From the NCBI GenBank assembly GCA_028276345.1, contig JAPYWM010000089.1:1-5811 (forward strand): a DNA stretch of 5,811 nucleotides, in the 5' to 3' direction. The notes beneath the pieces are model-generated. The model did no database searches and was not told where the DNA came from. It worked only from the letters and a program-made list of their open reading frames with translations. The stretch is from Sphingobacterium sp. (GTDB lineage: Bacteria > Bacteroidota > Bacteroidia > SpSt-205). Both the position numbers and the translations under genes were made by a program. Positions 1-5,811 of this stretch are shown one piece after another; the first letter of the stretch is position 1, and each line of letters begins with the position of its first letter.

Positions 1-558
1 GCCCCAGAAGACTTCCGAAACTTCATCACCGCCGTCATTGATAAAAAGGCCTTCGATAAAATCGCCTCCTACATTGAGCTTGGAAAAAGTGACCCGCAGG
101 TTTCTCTATTGGCGGGAGGGGGCTATGATGATTCGGAGGGGTATTTTATTGAGCCTACGTTATTTCTGACGACGAATCCCCGTCATCGGCTGATGGAAGA
201 GGAGATTTTCGGGCCGGTGCTCACCGTTTACGTCTATCCCGATGCAGAGTGGGAGGCCAGCCTGGACCTGCTGGATAGCACATCGCCATACGGACTGACT
301 GGGGCTATCTGGGCTCAAGACCGGCAGGTGATTGCGATCGCCGAGGAACGCCTGCGATACGCCGCCGGCAACCTCTACATCAACGACAAGCCCACCGGTG
401 CCGTGGTGGATCAGCAGCCTTTTGGTGGGGCCAGGGCCTCCGGCACCAACGACAAAGCCGGTTCACCCTGGAACCTCATCCGCTGGGTCAGCCCACGCGC
501 CATCAAGGAAAACTTCCTGCCACCCCTGGACTATCGCTATCCCTTCATGCAGGGGTAA
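1..558 (+). CDS. pruA: 1-pyrroline-5-carboxylate dehydrogenase, C-terminal part (5' end outside window)
   Basis: This NAD-dependent aldehyde dehydrogenase (ALDH4 family) oxidises glutamate-5-semialdehyde, the open form of pyrroline-5-carboxylate, to glutamate in the second step of proline breakdown. The window holds the last 185 residues of a protein that is usually about 540 long. Visible family motifs, in window-fragment numbering, are EEIFGPV at 67-73, whose Glu binds the NAD ribose in ALDHs, then YINDK, and QQPFGGARASGTND at 138-151. The last motif is the ALDH4 loop that anchors the substrate carboxylate. The run from DSEGYFIEP to the terminal YPFMQG closely follows human ALDH4A1 as I recall that sequence. 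The catalytic Cys and general-base Glu lie upstream and cannot be checked. The frame is open from base 1 and ends in TAA. No PutA proline dehydrogenase domain is visible, but the fragment alone cannot exclude a fusion further upstream. The DUF389 gene follows after 12 bases, so the two are probably co-transcribed. Confidence 0.95.
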   Translation, partial: APEDFRNFITAVIDKKAFDKIASYIELGKSDPQVSLLAGGGYDDSEGYFIEPTLFLTTNPRHRLMEEEIFGPVLTVYVYPDAEWEASLDLLDSTSPYGLTGAIWAQDRQVIAIAEERLRYAAGNLYINDKPTGAVVDQQPFGGARASGTNDKAGSPWNLIRWVSPRAIKENFLPPLDYRYPFMQG

Positions 559-570
559 AAATTGTAGCCC

Positions 571-1908
571 ATGCAGGCTAAAACCATTATACGCCCCCTC
601 CTGCGCCTTTTAGAGCGCTTTAGCTTAGAGCAGGAAAAAGACGACCCGGCAGCCATTCTCGCTGCCATAGAGCGCGATGTGCGCTTCCGGGGGATCAACC
701 TCTGGATTCTCATCGCAGCCGTCGTAGTGGCCTCCGTGGGGCTGAATGTCAACTCTACCCCCGTCATCATCGGTGCCATGCTGATCTCCCCGCTGATGGG
801 ACCTATCATCGGCATCGGTGTCAGTCTCGCCACGTACAACCTCCCCTTGCTCAATAAGTCCCTACGAAACTTTATCGTGGCCGTCTTTTTTAGCATTATC
901 ACGTCTGCCTTATACTTTCTTCTGAGCCCGCTGAAAGAGGCCCGGTCCGAGCTAATCGCCCGCACAAGCCCTTCGCTCTGGGATGTACTCATTGCTTTTT
1001 TCGGTGGGCTGGCCGGCATCATCGCTGCCACCGGTAGGGAAAAGAAACTGACGGTCGTTGCGGGTGTAGCGATCGCTACAGCGCTTATGCCTCCCCTCTG
1101 CACGGTAGGCTACGGGGTGGCTACCCTCCAGCTTTCCTTTATAGGGGGGGCCTTTTACCTTTTCTCGATTAATGCTGTCTTTATTAGCACAGCAGCCTAT
1201 CTGGTTGCGCAGCTTTTGCGCTTTCCGAACATAGAAATTACCAACATTCAGCTCAGGAAGCGTATTCGCCGGATTGCGCTGCTGATCGTGATAGGGACGT
1301 TCCTTCCGAGCCTGTACCTCTCCTGGCAGCTCGTCCAAAAAGCCATCTACGAGGAGCGGCTGCGCCTCTTCATCCAGCACGAGCTTAGTTACCCCAATAC
1401 CAGTGTGATTAGTCACAAGCTCATCCGTCGGGGCGAAAAAACGCTCTTAGAAATCGTCCTGATTGGCGAAGTCCTCACAGAAAAAGAGCAGGCCCGTCTC
1501 CGGGAGGCCTTAGCCGCTTACAACCTTCCCATAGATGGGATTGAGATCATTCAGGGGAGGGGATCGGACACCTACACGCCATCCGTAACCCAGATAGAAG
1601 CCACGTACCAGCGCTTTTACTTAGAGAGCCAGCGACTTCAGGATAGTCTTCGGGTGCTGCGCGAGCGATTGCAGATGTATGAGAAGCGAGATACCCTTGC
1701 CAGCTCCCTCTTAGAAGAAATCCGGGTCTTTTTCCCGGGGGTCTCTGCCATAGGGCTGAGTACGCTCACGACCGCCGGCGGTACGCCCGATAGCCTTTAT
1801 GTAGTTATCATACGGCACCGAGGCGAGCTCCCTGAAACGCCCCTGCGGACCTGGCTCGAGAAACGCCTAAGTAAACCCATCCAAACTTGCCTCCTGCCCG
1901 AAAAATAA
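571..1908 (+). CDS. DUF389 family multi-pass membrane protein with C-terminal soluble extension
   Basis: This 445-residue inner-membrane protein has a DUF389 core whose biochemical function is not established. After a short charged N-terminus (1-40), about seven hydrophobic segments can be seen near 43-60, 63-88, 101-119, 136-153, 161-182, 188-214 and 234-252. Family-typical motifs are LNVNSTPVIIGAMLISPLMGPI (58-79; long uninterrupted match to the family core), GGLAG (145-149) and ALMPPL (171-176). The tail holds a probable small alpha/beta domain at about 265-330, a helical and likely coiled-coil stretch at about 340-385 (heptad-like Leu spacing in LESQRLQDSLRVLRERL), and a second alpha/beta-looking unit at 386-440. 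The start at 571 is chosen because only 12 bases separate it from the pruA stop and the N-terminus has normal family spacing to the first membrane segment. No Shine-Dalgarno is visible. Family membership is firm. Any role in transport or stress is unsupported here. Confidence 0.9.
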   Translation: MQAKTIIRPLLRLLERFSLEQEKDDPAAILAAIERDVRFRGINLWILIAAVVVASVGLNVNSTPVIIGAMLISPLMGPIIGIGVSLATYNLPLLNKSLRNFIVAVFFSIITSALYFLLSPLKEARSELIARTSPSLWDVLIAFFGGLAGIIAATGREKKLTVVAGVAIATALMPPLCTVGYGVATLQLSFIGGAFYLFSINAVFISTAAYLVAQLLRFPNIEITNIQLRKRIRRIALLIVIGTFLPSLYLSWQLVQKAIYEERLRLFIQHELSYPNTSVISHKLIRRGEKTLLEIVLIGEVLTEKEQARLREALAAYNLPIDGIEIIQGRGSDTYTPSVTQIEATYQRFYLESQRLQDSLRVLRERLQMYEKRDTLASSLLEEIRVFFPGVSAIGLSTLTTAGGTPDSLYVVIIRHRGELPETPLRTWLEKRLSKPIQTCLLPEK

Positions 1909-2082
1909 TCAGCCCGCTCTTCTCCTTGATGGCATAAGTTTTGCCCTACTTCGGGACTGGTGACCGGCGTGGGTTCTTGGCAGAAAAGGCATGGGTTACG
2001 CTATTTTCCATTCACGGTGTCCCGCTGGGCATTTAGCGTGTGGAGCTTGGGCTTCCTGACCGGCTCCTCCTCTGCCAGCAGG

Positions 2083-2096
2083 GGGAAGGGCTTCCC
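2083..2096 (+). other. Short GC-rich hairpin in the intergenic gap
   Basis: GGGAAGGGCTTCCC is a perfect inverted repeat that can fold as a 5-base-pair stem (GGGAA/TTCCC) with a GGGC loop. A further CCTAAGG palindrome follows at 2103-2109, then CCCCTTT. The T-run is too short for a classical intrinsic terminator. The hairpin could help end DUF389 transcription or could simply be chance in GC-rich DNA. Confidence 0.3.
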
Positions 2097-2148
2097 ACCC
2101 GGCCTAAGGCTCCCCTTTACTCTGGGCAAGACGAACAGGATTTCGTAT

Positions 2149-2156
2149 TATCTTTG
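2149..2156 (+). promoter_or_regulatory. Bacteroidota-type -7 promoter box (TATCTTTG) for the DNA glycosylase gene
   Basis: TATCTTTG is an exact match to TAnnTTTG, the -7 element recognised by the primary sigma factor of Bacteroidota. It ends only 6 bases before the ATG at 2163, which puts the expected transcript start at or within a few bases of the start codon. No clear -33 TTG/TTTG is present at the usual spacing; CTGG at 2122-2125 is the nearest and it is poor. The box therefore rests on the -7 match and its position. Confidence 0.5.
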
Positions 2157-2162
2157 GCGGAG

Positions 2163-2804
2163 ATGATGGAAGAGAAATCGCTACAGACATTAGCGCCAGC
2201 GTTTTTTCTACAAGACGTATGGACGGTAGCACGCGCCCTTTTAGGGAAGATTCTGGTTACTCGCTATCCAGCGGGCGAGACAGCGGTTCGTATTACGGAG
2301 GTGGAGGCTTATGCCGGGACCTCGGACCGGGCGTGTCATGCTTATGGTGGCCGTCGCACCCGCCGCAACGAGCCTATGTACCAGGTAGGCGGCACTTTGT
2401 ATATTTACCTCAACTACGGGCTTCATCATCTCCTTAATATCGTTACGGGCCCTGAGGGCGATCCTTGTGCGGTGCTGATTCGGGCGGGGGAACCGCTGTG
2501 GGGGCAAGCGCTTATGGCAGAGCGGCGGGGGCTCTCGCCGGAGGAGCCTCGCCTCACCGTGGGCCCAGGCAACCTTACCCGGGCTCTCGCCATCCCCCTT
2601 GCGTGGAGCGGCCAGCACCTCCTCTTCCACCCGCAGATCCAGATTTTAAGTGATGGGTATACGCCGCCTTTCATTCAGCATGGACCGCGCATCGGTGTAG
2701 ACTATGCAGGTCCCGATGCCCGTCACCCCTGGCGCTACTGGATCGGTGGTACCCCCTTCGTGTCTAATTCCAGAAAAAAACCTAACTTTGCCAAGAGTGT
2801 ATGA
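2163..2804 (+). CDS. mpg: 3-methyladenine DNA glycosylase, AAG/MPG family
   Basis: This monofunctional base-excision-repair enzyme removes alkylated purines (3-methyladenine, 7-methylguanine, often hypoxanthine) and leaves an abasic site (EC 3.2.2.21 class). With the start at 2163 the protein has 213 residues, close to the usual bacterial length of about 200. The active-site residues of human AAG align at a constant offset of 77: E48 in TEVEAY (general base, human E125), Y50 (Y127), H59 (H136), Y82 (Y159), Y85 (Y162, the intercalating residue) and N92 (N169). R107 in LIRAGEP matches the conserved Arg182 after a two-residue insertion. VGPGNLTRALAI further on is also family-typical. The frame extends upstream to an ATG at 2040, but family proteins begin about 10-15 residues before the FF.QD..TVA motif, so 2163 or the adjacent ATG at 2166 is preferred. 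The TGA stop overlaps the ATG of the next gene (ATGA, 4 bases), which suggests translational coupling. Confidence 0.95.
   Translation: MMEEKSLQTLAPAFFLQDVWTVARALLGKILVTRYPAGETAVRITEVEAYAGTSDRACHAYGGRRTRRNEPMYQVGGTLYIYLNYGLHHLLNIVTGPEGDPCAVLIRAGEPLWGQALMAERRGLSPEEPRLTVGPGNLTRALAIPLAWSGQHLLFHPQIQILSDGYTPPFIQHGPRIGVDYAGPDARHPWRYWIGGTPFVSNSRKKPNFAKSV
2783..2790 (+). promoter_or_regulatory. Bacteroidota-type -7 promoter box (TAACTTTG) inside the end of mpg
   Basis: TAACTTTG is a second exact TAnnTTTG match, ending 10 bases before the ATG at 2801. A near -33 element, TTCG at 2757-2760, lies 22 bases upstream. The box falls in the last codons of the glycosylase gene and could give the two exported-protein genes their own transcription start with a leader of only a few bases. 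It may be chance, because the sequence here also codes for protein. Confidence 0.45.
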
Positions 2805-4045
2805 GACTGACCCGCATCGTCTGGCTCTCTGCTATTTGGATAATATCTCTCCGAGCTCAGGAGCTCTACATCTTCAACGAGACCGTCTACATCTCTAACC
2901 AGGACACCCTGGCCGTAGTTGGTGCGCCGCCGGGCGACCTCCAAGTAGACGGAACGGGCATCATTGAGAATGACGGCGGCGTGGTATGGCTGACAGGGGA
3001 CTGGATCAATACCAGCTCCGGCGATGGGTTCGTGACCCCGCGCAATGGCTGGCTCTACCTCGTAGGCGGATACCAACGCCTTTTTGGGCCTACCCCCACC
3101 TACTATAACAGCTTAGCCCTCTTCAATAATGGGGGAGACCTCAAAGAAATGATCGGAGCCAACGGCCGCATTCAGAACTTCCTTGTTCTAAATGACTGCG
3201 AACTACGCACCAATACCAACATCATGACGGTGGAGAATCCTGATCCGGCTGCCATTACACGCACGAGCGGCTTCGTTAGTAGCACGGGGAGCGGGCGTTT
3301 AGGCCGCCGCAGTGACCGAAGCGCCTCTTACCTTTTCCCTGTTGGCGATAGACAGTTAGGTCCCTTCCGTTACCGCCCCGTGGAAATCACCCCAAGTGCC
3401 GCACCGCACCTTTTCCATGTACGATTTGCCAATGTAGACCCCACCATAGAGGGCTACGACCGTCTCTCCGTCCAGGACCCCATCCAGGAAGCTAACGAAT
3501 TCTTTTACCATATCGCCGAAAGAATCCAGGGCACCGACCCCATTACCCTCCGCATCTGGTATGATGAAGCCAATGATACCTACAAAGACACGCTCTCCCA
3601 TTGGGAAGTTCCTAACAACAAGTGGGTAGCCGTCAATACCCTCATCAACCGAGCCGCCGGCATCCCGCAAACCGGCATGACCCAAAGTGCCTACATGGAA
3701 ACCCCGGGGTGGAATAACTTCTCCTCGCCGAACTTCGCCCTCGCTCGCACCCGCCAGAAATGGGTCATCTACGTGCCCAATGTCTTCTCCCCGAATGGCG
3801 ACGGCAGCAATGATGAGTTTCTGATTTACTACCAAGGCTTTATCAAAATAGAGCTACGCATTTATGATCGGTGGGGGCTCCTGATATGGCGGGGTGAGCA
3901 AGGCCCCGAAGGTCCCATCCGCTGGAACGGCCGTACTCAGAAAGGGGAAGAAGTCCCAGAAGACGCCTATGTCTTCGTCGTGCGAGGCTACTTTACCAGC
4001 GACAAGTACACCGAACGTGCTGGAACCGTAACCGTTATCCGATAA
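2801..4045 (+). CDS. Secreted protein with type IX secretion system type B (gliding-motility-associated) C-terminal sorting domain
   Basis: This 414-residue exported protein has a probable Sec signal peptide at 1-19 (a hydrophobic run after Arg residues, ending LRA before Q20, the A/Q junction common in Bacteroidota). The middle (about 30-320) matches no enzyme I recognise. It is beta-rich and Gly/Asn-rich, and has the pattern often seen in Bacteroidota surface proteins: GDWINTSSG, a GFVSSTGSGRLGR stretch from 157, SYLFPVGD at 176-183 and FRYRPVEI from 189. Residues 326-414 form the sorting domain: PNVFSPNGDGSNDEF (326-340), IELRIYDRWGLLIW, WNGRTQKGEEVPEDAYVFVV, and a terminal TERAGTVTVIR. 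In this family the domain directs passage through the type IX outer-membrane translocon, and cargo is typically released or attached at the cell surface. The PorP/SprF-like partner that often neighbours type B cargo is not in the window. The start overlaps the glycosylase stop by 4 bases. Confidence 0.88.
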   Translation: MRLTRIVWLSAIWIISLRAQELYIFNETVYISNQDTLAVVGAPPGDLQVDGTGIIENDGGVVWLTGDWINTSSGDGFVTPRNGWLYLVGGYQRLFGPTPTYYNSLALFNNGGDLKEMIGANGRIQNFLVLNDCELRTNTNIMTVENPDPAAITRTSGFVSSTGSGRLGRRSDRSASYLFPVGDRQLGPFRYRPVEITPSAAPHLFHVRFANVDPTIEGYDRLSVQDPIQEANEFFYHIAERIQGTDPITLRIWYDEANDTYKDTLSHWEVPNNKWVAVNTLINRAAGIPQTGMTQSAYMETPGWNNFSSPNFALARTRQKWVIYVPNVFSPNGDGSNDEFLIYYQGFIKIELRIYDRWGLLIWRGEQGPEGPIRWNGRTQKGEEVPEDAYVFVVRGYFTSDKYTERAGTVTVIR

Positions 4046-4049
4046 CCAT

Positions 4050-5789
4050 ATGCCTATGATACGTAATAGTAGAGGCTTTTTGAGCCTGATTTTTCTGCTT
4101 CTCTCTGTTGGGCTTGTATGGGCGCAGGTCGGGATAGGAACCACGACGCCCACAAATAAATTAGATGTAGCGGGTGATGCGCGCATTCGAACCTTGAATC
4201 CGCTCACGCCTCCCTTCAGGCTAATTGGCGCAGATGCCAATGGGGTTCTGGGTGAGCTCCGGGGCACGAATACGGGGGATTATCCCCAGTGGGATGCGGT
4301 CCTCAACCAGTGGATTATCGGCTCCGCTCCCGGAAACGCCTGGCTTCTCTTAGGGAACTCAGGCACGAACCCCGCTAATAACTTCCTGGGCACCATTGAC
4401 AATGTAGACCTGGTCCTTCGCACAAACAACACGGAGCGTCTGCGGGTTTTCGCTAATGGATATGTTGGAATTGGGACGCCTGCCCCCACGCCAACGAAGC
4501 GCCTTCATGTGGCCGCCGGTAACGAAGGAGGCCTCATCGTAGAGGTAAACGCTAACGGAGCTGCTAACCTTAGCGCTAATGCCTTTAATAGTACCCTAAG
4601 TGGCGGTGGGACCACGGCCCACGGCGTAGAGGTAGTCACGAATGGAGATGCGAACTACTTGATTGGCGTAGGGAGCCGGACAACACCTAACCACGGCGGC
4701 ACCAATGTGGGTGTGCAGGGTCGCGCCGATAATAACACTGGCCGCGCCATTGGCCTGTGGGGCGCTGTCGGCGATGCCACCGCCTACATAGGTAGCGTTT
4801 CGGCCTCCTATGGAGCAGGGGTATTTGCCTTCCATAGTGGCGCGCAGCTGCCCGGGGCGGGGGTTCTCCAAACGCCTACTCCTCCTGCGGCTGGCGAACA
4901 GCTTTACGCGCTGGCTGTACGAGGCCGGGCCTACATAGACAACGGCCAACTTATCGTCTCAGGGCCTGCCTACAATCCAGCTGCACCCCCTGCTGTTACG
5001 GGCCTTCCCACAGGCGCAGGCACTCGCCTTTTATGGGTCCCTGAACGAGCCGCCTTCCGAGCCATGGGCATATATGCCCGACCTGATGACTGGACTGCTA
5101 ACGCCACGGATCATGCCGACCCCGGGCAGTTAGGCTTCGCCTCTTTCGCGGCCGGGCTCAATGTACGCGCCTCCGGTAACCTAACCTTTGTCTGCGGCGT
5201 CGCCAGCGAGGCCACTCAGACCGGTTCTGTGGCTCTTGGAAAATATGTCTCCACCCGTCACCCCGGCTCCTTTCAGATTGGTGATGACCCCGGCTCCCGT
5301 GGTGGAGCAGGCCGCCCCTATCCTGAACTTATATCCACCCTCTCTAACCAGTTCAGCGCCCGGTATTACAATGGCTATCGTTTCATCGTGCGGGAGCCCA
5401 ATGCCCCTCCCCCAGGCTCGCCTGCGGGTGCTCGTCCTATAGAAGCCCCCGATCCCACACGACAGCCCACCCAATGGCCTAACGCCGTCCCCGGCGTCTT
5501 CATCGCAGGCATGTACAATCACTTCCGCTTAGGTAGCATTGACTTTGGGGTCGGCGATGGCTGGCTGGGGATCGGCACCCAACTGCCGGACGCTCCCCTC
5601 CACGTAATCGGAAAACAAGGCCGGGGTGTACTCGTAAATGACGGCTATATTGCCATTCAAGGCACGGGCGCCTTCCGCGCGAATGGCCAGGACGGTCTCA
5701 CTCGCACCGTCAATGTCATGGGTTCTGGCGGCACCCCCTGCCAGCTCGTCTTTTCCAAGGGGATCCTGGTTTCTACCAACTGCCCCTGA
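4050..5789 (+). CDS. Secreted adhesin-like / fibre-like protein with repeated GIGT motifs and a trimeric-adhesin-head-like region
   Basis: This 579-residue protein has a clear signal peptide (1-25, ending VWA before Q26). The mature protein begins directly with VGIGTTTP...LDV (27-40). The motif recurs as VGIGTPAP...LHV (139-154) and LGIGTQLP...LHV (506-519); such motifs are common in large Bacteroidota surface and tail-fibre-like proteins. Residues 160-300 are rich in Gly, Ala and Asn without an assigned fold. Residues 365-397 (GFASFAAGLNVRASGN up to SVALG at 393-397) resemble YadA/Hia-type head repeats, and NQFSARYYNGYRFIV (433-447) resembles the segment that follows such heads. A Pro-rich stretch (450-481) comes next. 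The C-terminus has C564 and C578 in a beta-looking unit (CQLVFSKGILVSTNCP). No membrane anchor, type IX sorting domain or S74-type chaperone domain is visible. It lies 4 bases after the previous gene, so the two are probably co-transcribed. ATG at 4056 is an alternative start that keeps the signal peptide. The binding target is unknown. Confidence 0.8.
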   Translation: MPMIRNSRGFLSLIFLLLSVGLVWAQVGIGTTTPTNKLDVAGDARIRTLNPLTPPFRLIGADANGVLGELRGTNTGDYPQWDAVLNQWIIGSAPGNAWLLLGNSGTNPANNFLGTIDNVDLVLRTNNTERLRVFANGYVGIGTPAPTPTKRLHVAAGNEGGLIVEVNANGAANLSANAFNSTLSGGGTTAHGVEVVTNGDANYLIGVGSRTTPNHGGTNVGVQGRADNNTGRAIGLWGAVGDATAYIGSVSASYGAGVFAFHSGAQLPGAGVLQTPTPPAAGEQLYALAVRGRAYIDNGQLIVSGPAYNPAAPPAVTGLPTGAGTRLLWVPERAAFRAMGIYARPDDWTANATDHADPGQLGFASFAAGLNVRASGNLTFVCGVASEATQTGSVALGKYVSTRHPGSFQIGDDPGSRGGAGRPYPELISTLSNQFSARYYNGYRFIVREPNAPPPGSPAGARPIEAPDPTRQPTQWPNAVPGVFIAGMYNHFRLGSIDFGVGDGWLGIGTQLPDAPLHVIGKQGRGVLVNDGYIAIQGTGAFRANGQDGLTRTVNVMGSGGTPCQLVFSKGILVSTNCP

Positions 5790-5811
5790 GATTTTTGCAC
5801 ATTTACCTAAG
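5790..5811. other. Start of a downstream non-coding stretch
   Basis: These 22 bases follow the TGA of the adhesin-like gene. They contain a TTTTTG run at 5792-5797, which could be part of a -33 element for a gene beyond the window, but the matching -7 position falls outside. No terminator hairpin can be seen in what is present. Confidence 0.3.

Larger units (their letters stand above)
1909..2162. other. 254-base intergenic region
   Basis: This gap separates the DUF389 gene from the glycosylase gene. A short + strand frame at 1960-2166 and an in-frame upstream extension of the glycosylase from 2040 are both open, but neither resembles a known protein and their composition is poor in ordinary protein features. 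The visible structure is limited to a small hairpin at 2083-2096 and a promoter box at 2149-2156. A weaker GGCA/TGCC inverted repeat with a 7-base loop lies at 1931-1945, just after the DUF389 stop. I see no tRNA, riboswitch or convincing T-tailed terminator. Confidence 0.6.

Noticed and set aside
557..564. AAAAATTG before the DUF389 start, at the same 6-base spacing as the promoter box before the glycosylase.
   Set aside because: It misses two of the six fixed bases of TAnnTTTG, and the 12-base gap after pruA makes read-through the simpler explanation.
537..1103. Long antisense open frame opposite the pruA end and the DUF389 gene; similar antisense frames occur opposite the other genes (for example 952-1416, 3356-3835, 3854-4267).
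   Set aside because: They lie wholly or almost wholly opposite well-supported genes, have no family motifs, and are expected in GC-rich coding DNA.
1936..1943. AAGTTTTG as a possible -7 promoter box just after the DUF389 stop.
   Set aside because: It has one mismatch to TAnnTTTG, lies over 200 bases from the next start and has no -33 element. A better box sits next to the glycosylase start.
1952..2024. CGGGAC at 1952-1957 can pair with GTCCCG at 2019-2024, a span of 73 bases that suggests a tRNA.
   Set aside because: There is no T-arm GTTC..A sequence at the right place before the 3' strand, and no D-arm or anticodon arm fits. Six paired bases at this distance are easily chance in GC-rich DNA.
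2040..2162. Upstream in-frame extension of the glycosylase by 41 codons.
   Set aside because: The extension does not resemble the family N-terminus, and it would place the promoter box and hairpin inside the coding region. The 2163 start gives the normal family length.
1960..2166. Open frame of 68 codons on the + strand in the intergenic gap.
   Set aside because: It has no recognisable motif and no promoter or coupling in front of it, and it runs into the glycosylase start in another frame. It looks like a chance opening.
4540..4600. Repeated GCTAA units in the adhesin-like gene, considered as a DNA-level repeat array.
   Set aside because: They are irregularly spaced and follow from Ala-Asn-rich coding (NANGAANLSANAF). 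No regular repeat unit or spacer pattern is present.

Overview
The window comes from a moderately GC-rich member of the Bacteroidota. Three things support this. The protein at 2801-4045 ends in a type B (gliding-motility-associated, CHU_C-like) sorting domain of the type IX secretion system, which is essentially confined to that phylum. The gene starts have no recognisable Shine-Dalgarno sequences. Two perfect matches to the Bacteroidota -7 promoter box TAnnTTTG sit directly in front of gene starts. No genus can be named from the sequence alone.

Layout: all five genes lie on the + strand. (1) 1-558 is the 3' end of a 1-pyrroline-5-carboxylate dehydrogenase gene (proline to glutamate pathway). 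(2) 571-1908 begins 12 bases later and encodes a DUF389 membrane protein of unknown function with a long soluble C-terminal tail. (3) 1909-2162 is the only sizeable intergenic gap; it holds a short hairpin and, at its end, a promoter box for the next gene. (4) 2163-2804 encodes an AAG/MPG-family 3-methyladenine DNA glycosylase. (5) 2801-4045 overlaps that gene by 4 bases (ATGA) and encodes a secreted type IX cargo protein. (6) 4050-5789 starts 4 bases further on and encodes a large secreted adhesin-like or fibre-like protein built around three copies of a [V/L]GIGT..P...L.V motif. The last 22 bases are non-coding as far as they go.

How the genes may work together: pruA and the DUF389 gene look like one transcription unit, although no functional link between proline catabolism and DUF389 proteins is established. 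The glycosylase and the two exported proteins form a second tight cluster, with a further promoter box inside the end of the glycosylase gene that could drive the two exported proteins on their own. Those two proteins are plausible cell-surface or extracellular partners. Only the first carries a visible type IX sorting signal, so the export and anchoring route of the second is an open question.

I see no CRISPR array, insertion sequence, tRNA, rRNA or phage module. All complete genes appear intact. The main points of interest are the near-leaderless promoter arrangement and the unusual architecture of the last protein; I do not see a clearly new multi-gene system.
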